Shown: positions 57,536 to 64,000 of the stretch, one piece after another | Layout: each line of letters starts with the position of its first letter | Numbering within the stretch: position 1 is the first letter of the stretch | From: Tessaracoccus flavus | Lineage (GTDB): Bacteria > Actinomycetota > Actinomycetes > Propionibacteriales > Propionibacteriaceae | Direction of reading: 5' to 3' | DNA: 64,000 bases | NCBI RefSeq assembly: GCF_001997295.1 | Contig: NZ_CP019605.1 | Location: 1,736,001-1,800,000, forward strand | Program-made: the position numbers and the translations under genes | Notes under the pieces: generated by a model | Told to the model about the DNA's origin: nothing | What the model saw: only the letters and a program-made list of their open reading frames with translations | Databases searched by the model: none

Positions 57536-60167
57536 CACCTGGCCCACTCCAGAGAACCTGCGCGCTGTCCAGGTTTGGCTGAACCACCTCGACGATCTCA
57601 GCGAGAGCCAACCGCAGGCTGTTCTGGACGCAACTGAAGCGGCTTTGCCCTTGCTCGCGACCTGGACGGTCAGTGACGCATACGCATGGACGCTGGCGCT
57701 ACGTGCCAAGACGCTCCGCTTTCTCGACAGACTCCCTGACGTTCTCGATGCGGCCGAGTCAGGGTTGGGATCTCTCCGCGGCGACGAACATGTCGCCGCG
57801 CATCTGCACCTGGAAGCAGGCATGGCGCTGAACCAGTTCGGGAGGCAACCCGAGGCCGCAGAGCACCTGAAAGCAGCGGACAGGGTGTTCGAGTCAGCAG
57901 GTGACGATAGCGGGCGCGCGTGGGCCTTGGTTTCGTTGGCCGAGGCATACGCGGGCAGCGGTATACCCACTGATCCAGAGGCAACCTTAAGGCTAGCGAT
58001 TGATCTCGCCGACCGTTCAGGCGACTCGCGCGCGGCGCGGCGCGGGTGGAAACAACTCGCGGTGCTGCACAGGCACCGCGGCCAGCCCACAGAGGCCCTT
58101 GACGCGATCTGGCGCGCGCTGGATGGCGACATGTCTGCGCACACGCGCGCCAACTATCTGCTCGAACTCGGTCACCTGAAAGCGTGGACCGGGGACTACG
58201 CGGCGGCAGACGACGCCTACCAAGACGCGTCAGCTTCGTATGCTGACCACGGCGACATCCTCGGCCAAGCGAACGTTGAGCGCGCGCTCGCCACCAACGC
58301 TCTCATCTTGGGCCGCCACATACAGGCAGCCAAGAGGCTCGACCGGGCGGCCGAACTTTACCGGGCTATCCGCTCCACGGCTGGTCTCGGCTACGTCCTG
58401 CGGGAACGGGCGGTGTTACGCACAACCAGTGGCGACCACATCGGCGCGCTCGCCGACACCGAAGAGGGACTGTTGTGCTTTCGGAACAGTCCCGACACGC
58501 TCGGGCTCGCCGGGATGCTGCGCGCCGCAGCCAGGGTTCGCCACGTTACTGGCGACCGCGCCGGTGCTGGTGCCGCCCTCGCGGAGGCTCACGCTCTTGC
58601 CGCCGGCGGCAAGAATCCGCTTGCGGAGGCCGGGCTACTGTCGCTCAGCGCCGAGATCGGGGATACGGCATCGCTGCGTCTTGCCGCTGGCACAGAGTCG
58701 GCTCGGCTCTACCGCCGGATGGGGATACCTACCGGAGAGGCGTTTGCATTGTCGCACGCAGCCCGGGCACACGCGGATCTCGGAGACGTCGACCGTGCAG
58801 TGGCCACCATTCGTGAGGCAACCGCAGTACTCCGCTCCGCCCGAAGCCAAGTCGCGGACCCGGGTCGGCGCGGTGATCACGACTTCGCGCTGCGTGACGT
58901 AACCACGAACCTGCTCAAAACCGCCGAACGGCTCGGCGGTCTAGCGACTCTGGTCATGGCTGATCTGATTGTTGATGAAGCCCCGCTCGGCCTCCGGAAC
59001 GCATTCAACGAGGGTCAGCCTGGCGCTCGCGCCAGGCGTTTCGTGTCCCGCATCTCGACAATGAAGCCCCCCCTCGGGGAGACGTCCGCCACGCGACGCC
59101 ACCTCATCCAGGAGCTCGGTGCGCTATTTGCATTCATCGAACCCGGTGAGGATCCCGTCTGGACCAGTTTCGAGGACCTCGCCTCCTCACACTCGAGCGG
59201 TGCCCTCCTGGCATACGGGGCTCCGACCCGGGATGGACATCTGCCCATCGCTTGGCAGCTGCCCGGCGGCAGGCCGCACGTCGACCTCGTCGGGCTCGAT
59301 GACGCTGCTGTCGAACAGATCGATGCTCTCGGCTACGCCTTCACCGCCGACCGCGCAGACGTACTGTGGGTTCCGCAGAACCGGTCTTGGCAGACTCATT
59401 TGTCCCAAGTCGTGCTGCCGTCGCCGGTCCGTCGCTGGCTCACCGGCGAAGAGTCGCCCTCACTCGCCGTGCTGTTCCCGCCGGTCCTGGCGCACCTCCC
59501 CTTGGAGGCGCTGCTCGTGGATGGTGAGCCGGTTGGCCTCCGGGCCGCTGTCGCTCGTTTGACTGTCCCAACAACGGCCACAGTCCGCGCAACCCTGAGC
59601 CAAACCGTCGCCTACCTCGATCCAGCGCTGCCCTGGACCCCCGAACGGCTGGCACTCCCCGGCTTCACCCACGACCCCAGGCAACTTCGCGCCGAGTTGG
59701 GACCCGCCCGACTCCTATTCGTTGCCTGTCACGGCGAGTCTGCAGTCCGCGCCGAAGGCGCCCTCGTGGCCAGTGATGGCGCACGCGTCGCGGACGCCCT
59801 CGATCTCGTGGCACATCCCCTAACCGGCAGCGTCATTGTCCTCGAAGCCTGCTTCGCGGGCCGCTACATGGGTCCACGCACCGGAGAGCAGCTCAACCTC
59901 GCCACAGTGAGTCTCCTTTCTGGCGCGAGCGCAGCCGTCGCGGGCCTTTTCGCCCTCCCTGCGGACGACTCGTGCACCGGGGCGATCGCGGCAGCCCTGT
60001 TCCGCGAACTCGCAGCTGGCACATCCGCACCCGAGGCTCTCCGTCGCGCACGGTGGGCCTACTGGTCCGAAAGACCGGACCACTTGGGAGTACCGGGACA
60101 ACCCGAGCTGTCCATGCCCGGCGATGCGCCTTGGGCCTGGGCCGGCCTCTGCGCATACTCCCGTTGA
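57519..60167 (+). CDS. TPR-CHAT (caspase-like) protease
   Basis: 882 residues. N-terminal about 450 residues form a helical TPR array (EHVAAHLHLEAGMALNQFGR; HTRANYLLELGHLKAWTGDY with AAADDAYQDASASYADHGDI). A linker region follows (about 480-600). The C-terminal CHAT domain (about 610-882) carries His738 in LLFVACHGESA and Cys778 in VIVLEACFAGRYMG, the caspase-type dyad, then LLSGASAAVAGLFALPADDS and EALRRARWAYWSE. CHAT proteases with TPR sensors occur in bacterial conflict systems, for example the Csx29 protease of type III-E CRISPR. No CRISPR genes are here. Cytosolic. The trigger and target are unknown. Confidence 0.88.
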   Translation: MSASDDTWPTPENLRAVQVWLNHLDDLSESQPQAVLDATEAALPLLATWTVSDAYAWTLALRAKTLRFLDRLPDVLDAAESGLGSLRGDEHVAAHLHLEAGMALNQFGRQPEAAEHLKAADRVFESAGDDSGRAWALVSLAEAYAGSGIPTDPEATLRLAIDLADRSGDSRAARRGWKQLAVLHRHRGQPTEALDAIWRALDGDMSAHTRANYLLELGHLKAWTGDYAAADDAYQDASASYADHGDILGQANVERALATNALILGRHIQAAKRLDRAAELYRAIRSTAGLGYVLRERAVLRTTSGDHIGALADTEEGLLCFRNSPDTLGLAGMLRAAARVRHVTGDRAGAGAALAEAHALAAGGKNPLAEAGLLSLSAEIGDTASLRLAAGTESARLYRRMGIPTGEAFALSHAARAHADLGDVDRAVATIREATAVLRSARSQVADPGRRGDHDFALRDVTTNLLKTAERLGGLATLVMADLIVDEAPLGLRNAFNEGQPGARARRFVSRISTMKPPLGETSATRRHLIQELGALFAFIEPGEDPVWTSFEDLASSHSSGALLAYGAPTRDGHLPIAWQLPGGRPHVDLVGLDDAAVEQIDALGYAFTADRADVLWVPQNRSWQTHLSQVVLPSPVRRWLTGEESPSLAVLFPPVLAHLPLEALLVDGEPVGLRAAVARLTVPTTATVRATLSQTVAYLDPALPWTPERLALPGFTHDPRQLRAELGPARLLFVACHGESAVRAEGALVASDGARVADALDLVAHPLTGSVIVLEACFAGRYMGPRTGEQLNLATVSLLSGASAAVAGLFALPADDSCTGAIAAALFRELAAGTSAPEALRRARWAYWSERPDHLGVPGQPELSMPGDAPWAWAGLCAYSR

Positions 60168-60354
60168 CAGCCCGCCAACGGCGCCCTTCAGTCTTCGGCT
60201 GCGCCGACAAAGGTACGGCGCACCGCGGCATGGCACGAGAACAGTTCGCTCTGGGTACGGGCAGTCGTCCTGGCGTCACCGGCCGTGCTCACCGTCTGAG
60301 CTAAGGCTGTGCGCCGCTCTCCATCCCTCGCTCCTCACGGGCGGGGATCCATCA
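60168..60354. other. Gap after CHAT gene
   Basis: No gene or clear terminator hairpin seen. Confidence 0.4.
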
Positions 60355-60546
60355 CTACGCTGGAATGTGTTCCCAAGTCGCGCCATATGCGTGCGGTGAC
60401 TTCTGCATGTCCTGGTAGAAGTCCCATCCCTGATCTCTGCTGGTGAAGACCCTTTCATAGGTCTTCCCGCCTTCGTCTACGGACCTCCAGGTGACGCGAT
60501 AATTTAGGCTCGGGTCCTCATAACCACTGGTCGGTTCGTGTCTCAT
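60355..60546 (-). CDS. Small hypothetical protein (63 residues)
   Basis: MRHEPTSGYEDPSLNYRVTW to SPHAYGATWEHIPA: soluble, aromatic-rich, mixed charge. It is preceded by CGAAGG just before the ATG. A longer frame to 60927 exists but its N-terminal part is Arg/Pro-rich and looks non-coding. No family recognised. It is convergent with the CHAT gene and could be island cargo or an immunity-type small protein; that is only a guess from position. Confidence 0.5.
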   Translation of the reverse strand: MRHEPTSGYEDPSLNYRVTWRSVDEGGKTYERVFTSRDQGWDFYQDMQKSPHAYGATWEHIPA

Positions 60547-61240
60547 CCTTCGAACTTTCTTTGGATTGTCGAGCAACCTATCATCCCGAGCCCTGAACCA
60601 CCGGCGTGGACAGAGAGCCGACGTGTCACTCCCCGTGCGCGAGGTGAGTTCGCTTGAGGTGCTCACGATCTTGCGGAGAGGACGTTTGGCTCCGGCGAAC
60701 GGATCGTGAACCACCATGTCCGGCGCGGTACTGGTGAGCGCGTCGCGCACGATGGTCGCGGTGCTGTCGACGAGCATCGCTGCAGGGAAGCGGGTGGATG
60801 CCAACAGGTAGGACTGTTGCGACCCGACTAGTCGGGTCGCGAGGCTCGCCTCTTCCCGGCGTGGGTGCCCTGAACGGCATCCGGGTGTCCGCGGATGCGG
60901 CCGTGCGCGTGGGGGCGGACCGTTCATCGAGACTGGCGTCCCGAAGCGATGAGCTTGCGGCGTAGTCGAACTGAGCGGACTTGGCCGCCCACTTGCCAGC
61001 GAGGAAGTCGGTGACGGTCAGGCAGATCGGCGCCGCGGTGAACCTCTGTACTCGCCGTGACTGTGGTGCGGCGAAGCTGCGCCCGCCACGTGGGTGGCGC
61101 CCAGCGACGGGCCGTTGGTGCTCGATTCCAGCTTGAGCCTGGCCCGACAGTCCGTCAGATCGTGCTCAGTGTTGCGTCGGGCCTCCAGGCGGACTGCGGC
61201 CTGCTGATTGGAGGTGGTGCGTGGTCGACATCCGACTGCT
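60547..61240. other. Unassigned island DNA
   Basis: Nearly 700 bp without a supportable gene. The open frames on both strands are Arg/Ser-rich with no recognised motif. Probably decayed accessory sequence to the left of the second IS3-family element. Confidence 0.5.
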
Positions 61241-61248
61241 GTCCCGCG

Positions 61249-62247
61249 TCAAGTAGTTGGCAGGATTTCTTCTTGTTCAAAGGTGGGTGTTGTCGTGCTG
61301 GCGCGGCCGAGGTGGACCTCGAGGGGCCGGTTCCAGGCGATCGCTTCGTGGGGGCGCTGGGTGTTGTATTCGATGCGGTAGTCCTCGGCTCGTTCGACCA
61401 GGGTGAGCGCGTCGGCGATCTCGTCGAGGAACAAGCGTTCGTACTTCAATGTCCCGAACCCGCGTTCGCGTGAGCCGTTCTGCCCGGGGCTCTTGACCCG
61501 AGTCCGGACGTGTCTCAGCTCGGGGTGCGAGGTGATGAACAACTCGAAGTCCAACGACCTGAACGGGCCACCGTTGTCGGTGACGATAGTGACCATGGGC
61601 AGCACTTCCCCAGTGACCTCATCGATAGGGCAGGCCTCGGCCAACGGGTGTCCGAACAGGGCCTCGTAGTCAGCCAACGCGAGCTCGACCGCGGCGATCG
61701 CGTCGTGCTTGTTCCCGGTGGGTGAGACATGCCACGTGTGCTCATACTTCGAGTACCAATCCCGGCATCCTGCGATCCGCCACGTCCACCCGAGGTGGTC
61801 TCGAACTCGGAGAAGTCCAACTGCCACACCTGGTTCGGGCCATCAGGGGTCTTCGCGAACGCGGCCCTCCGGTCAGCGGCGAGGTCACGGCGCTGCTTCT
61901 GGTATTCCGAGGCCAGTAGCAGGCCCTCGTCACGCAGCAGCCGCAGCACGGTCGCCTGAGAGGCCTTGTGTCCGGCGTGACGGGTCAACGCCCAAATCTT
62001 GCGATGCCCCCCACGCCGGCTTAGCCAGCGCATGACCCACCACCAGATCCCGCGCAGCCGTACGAGCCGGCTGGGGCCACGGCCCCTTCGGACGGCGATC
62101 CTGACGGGCCTTGGCCTGCCACCGGCGCCACGTGCGTTCGGGCATGTCGATCAGCTTCACGAACCTCGCGGTCGACATGCCCGCCTCCCTGCGGATCACC
62201 TCGAGGTCCTCGAAGGGCCCAACCTGCCCTTCGCCGACTTCTTCCAC
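61249..62247 (-). pseudogene. IS3-family orfB with two frameshifts
   Basis: Three frames join to a DDE transposase: STARFVKLIDMPERTWRRWQ (from 62247), then HRKIWALTRHAGHKASQATV to NQVWQLDFSEFETTSGG (second frame, shift near 62000). The last piece is YSKYEHTWHVSPTGNKHDAI, MVTIVTDNGGPFRS and GSRERGFGTLKYERL (third frame, shift near 61790). The catalytic residues are present but split across frames, so it is inactive as read. Confidence 0.85.
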
Positions 62248-62513
62248 ACCCGAATCTCGACAGCGGCCTCACCCAACGCCTGAGTCAGCTCAGTGACCTC
62301 CGCCTCCAACTGCTGCTCCCGGGTCGAGGGCCCAGACCTACCCGCCGCCAGCCCAGCCTTGCCCGCTTCGAGGAAGTCAGCCTTCCACCGACCGATCGAC
62401 TGCTCACTGACCTTCTCCCGCCGAGCGGCCTCAGCGATCGTCATCTCTCCAGCCAAGATGCTCAACACAATCCTGGTCTTCTTCTCCACCGGAATCACTG
62501 GTGGTCTTCCCAT
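62196..62513 (-). CDS. IS3-family orfA
   Basis: 105 residues, intact. MGRPPVIPVEKKTRIVLSIL, HTH MTIAEAARREKVSEQSIGRW, then a leucine-zipper-like coiled coil (STREQQLEAEVTELTQALGE). It overlaps orfB by about 50 bp as in IS3 elements that use programmed -1 frameshifting. Confidence 0.85.
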   Translation of the reverse strand: MGRPPVIPVEKKTRIVLSILAGEMTIAEAARREKVSEQSIGRWKADFLEAGKAGLAAGRSGPSTREQQLEAEVTELTQALGEAAVEIRVWKKSAKGRLGPSRTSR

Positions 62514-62570
62514 GTCGGACTCTCCTTCAGGACCTACATAACAGCCCTGCCACTAAGTCTGACGCGCGAC

Positions 62571-63173
62571 ATCACCAACTACCGCACGGCCCACGTCCCC
62601 GAGGGCCACCGACTACTGCTGCCCCGAGAGAACGGCAAGAGCATCGACCGGCACATGGTCACCCGCTTCATCAACAAGGCCGGCGCCGCCGCCGGACTCG
62701 GCCACATCCACCCCCACCAGCTGCGGCACACCCTCGCCACCCAGGCCATCAACCGCGGCATGTCGCTCGAAGCGATCGCCGCCATGCTCGGCCACAAATC
62801 GATGGACATGACCCTGGTCTACGCCAAGATCGCCAACCGGACCGTCGCCGAGGAGTACTTCACCGTCGCGGAGAAGGTCGACGCCCTCTACGCCCGCCCC
62901 GCCGAGCTCCCCGCCGACGACCTCGGGCCGAACATGGCCCGCCTGAACCGCGAACACTCCCGCATGCTCGGCAACGGCTACTGCATCAGACCCCAGATCA
63001 TGGACTGCATCTACGAGACGATCTGCGAGTCCTGCACCTTCTTCCAGACCACCATCGAGTTCCGCCCCACCCTGCTCGCCCAACGCGACGACGCCTGCGC
63101 CAAGGGCCAGATCCGCCGCGCCGAGATCTACGACAACCTGCTCACCGGCCTCGACACACACGAAGCCTCTTGA
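62571..63173 (+). pseudogene. Tyrosine recombinase, N-terminus missing
   Basis: About 200 residues of an XerC/integrase-type enzyme: HIHPHQLRHTLATQAINRGM (catalytic HxxR), LGHKSMDMTLVYAK (His and Tyr nucleophile), then a Cys-rich C-terminal extension (CIYETICESCTFFQTT). The coding sequence is open right up to the IS end at 62570 and has no start, so the first half was removed. I found no N-terminal half on the other side of the IS, which suggests deletion rather than simple insertion. Confidence 0.8.
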
Positions 63174-63662
63174 CAACCGATACCCACATAATGCCGATGA
63201 GCGCGAGTTCGCTGTCGTAGCCCAGATGGGGAGGACCGAGCCGGCGGTCCTGGTTTCGCGGTCATAGCCGAGAGTCGGATGTCCGAGGGTGAGATCAGGA
63301 CTTGAGCGGCCCAATAGACCCACTGTCCAAGGCGCGCGGCCGAGGCAGCGGTCGCAAGGCTGGATGAAGGTGACCGCCGCTCAAGGCGACGAACTAGCTC
63401 AACAGTGCGCTGGAGAGTGTTTCGGCTTTCGACCCGCTTCCTCGCGGAGCCTGGCGCCGCGAGGTCTGATTGTCTGATTTTCGCGGGGGTTTCGGGGACT
63501 CTCGCACTCGCGTTCGAAAAAGCGCTGCGGTGTCGCAAGTGGTGATTGTGCTGGAGCCCGGCTAGTTCAAGTCAAGCCCCGATGTCGGTCTCGGCCCCAT
63601 CCAACCTCCGGCGTACTTGGGCCTATATGCTGCGAAGGGTCGACGGAGGAACGGAGAAGGCA
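63174..63662. other. Unassigned intergenic island DNA
   Basis: About 490 bp. No gene, RNA or repeat recognised. GGAGAAGG just before 63663 is a likely RBS for the last gene. Confidence 0.5.
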
Positions 63663-64000
63663 GTGGAGATCACTGAACTAACCAAGGAGCAAGTGGTCTC
63701 GATTTGTGCAACACCCGAGGATCACTTCCACGACTGTAAGTCTATCCGCATCTCACCTGCGAAGCTGACCAAGGCGATGTCTGCTTTCGCGAACGCCGAT
63801 GGCGGGGAACTAATCGTGGGGGTAGAAGACGACGGCGCATGGGGCGGGTTTCCGACGGTTGAAGGCGCCAACGGTCACCTGCAGGCCATGGAGAGCCTGT
63901 TTCCCTACGGTTCTGAATACAGCTACGAGTTCTTCGAGCATCCGACTCTGGGTACCTTTGTACTGCGGGTGATCATTCAGAAGGCCCGGCAGATCAAGGT
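63663..64000 (+). CDS. AlbA_2 (Schlafen-type) domain protein, partial
   Basis: Only the first 112 residues are inside the window. GTG start at 63663. EDHFHDCKSIRISPAKLTKA followed by MSAFANADGGELIVGVEDDG is the AlbA_2/divergent AAA_4 signature found in putative nucleic-acid-binding ATPase-like or transcription regulator proteins, often in defence islands. LGTFVLRVIIQKARQIK follows. The C-terminal effector part lies outside, so the function cannot be fixed. Confidence 0.75.
   Translation, partial: MEITELTKEQVVSICATPEDHFHDCKSIRISPAKLTKAMSAFANADGGELIVGVEDDGAWGGFPTVEGANGHLQAMESLFPYGSEYSYEFFEHPTLGTFVLRVIIQKARQIK

Larger units (their letters stand above)
61241..62570 (-). mobile_element. Second IS3-family insertion sequence (decayed)
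   Basis: About 1.33 kb, transposase on the minus strand. The left end GTCCCGCGTCAAGTAGTTGG (61241) and the inverted right end GTCGCGCGTCAGACTTAGTG (from 62570) align as imperfect terminal repeats. It interrupts or abuts a tyrosine recombinase gene on the right. Confidence 0.8.

Noticed and set aside
60547..60927. N-terminal extension of the 63-residue gene to 190 residues, with a DPFAG segment like DNA methyltransferases
   Set aside because: Only five residues match, other methyltransferase motifs are absent and the composition is non-coding in character.

Overview
This window comes from a high-GC Gram-positive chromosome, an actinobacterium probably in or near the Propionibacteriaceae. The evidence is a mycothiol gene (mshC), the actinobacterial block HAD phosphatase-small protein-tlyA-nadK-recN, the order infC-rpmI-rplT-trmH-pheS-pheT, hisE-hisG-PH-domain protein, and mshC-SCO1664-DUF3090-phosphatase-uppP. 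The genus is inferred from gene content only.

Layout. (1) 1-6253, minus strand: recN (cut by the window edge), nadK, tlyA, a 69-residue protein, a glycerol-phosphate-type HAD phosphatase and a TPR protein with a long Arg/Asp/Gly repeat and a polyacidic tail. (2) 6316-12038 and 18136-23857: two nearly identical rRNA operons on the minus strand (16S-23S-5S, no spacer tRNA), each with three tandem promoters. The first has a changed anti-Shine-Dalgarno core at the 16S 3' end. (3) 12039-18135, between the operons: degenerate IS256, a captured ISL3 fragment fused in frame to a gene remnant, an ECF sigma factor with a membrane-protein partner, and an ISL3 copy lacking its left end. (4) 24191-46365: capA-like lipoprotein, tyrS, fused accDA, the arginine cluster argC-J-B-D-R-H with an ArgR-like operator, membrane proteins, MFS transporter, S66 peptidase, tetR-P450, a convergent intergenic region with 20-bp repeats, then pheT-pheS-trmH-rplT-rpmI-infC (infC probably starts at AUC). 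(5) 46594-55155: sseB, membrane protein, PH-domain protein-hisG-hisE, a repeat-rich gap, mshC and its conserved neighbours, uppP, aldo/keto reductase, DUF3224 protein.

(6) From tRNA-Leu(GAG) at 55261 to the window end the DNA looks like an accessory island. It holds ISL3 debris, a decayed IS3-family element, a two-gene unit of a small unknown protein overlapping an 882-residue TPR-CHAT (caspase-like) protease, a 63-residue gene, a second decayed IS3-family element beside a decapitated tyrosine recombinase, and the start of an AlbA_2-type protein that runs off the end. The CHAT pair is the best candidate for an undescribed conflict or defence module. The variant anti-SD 16S gene is the most unusual housekeeping observation.

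All products are assigned by reading translated sequence and recognising motifs; no database search was run. rRNA ends are estimated to within several bases.
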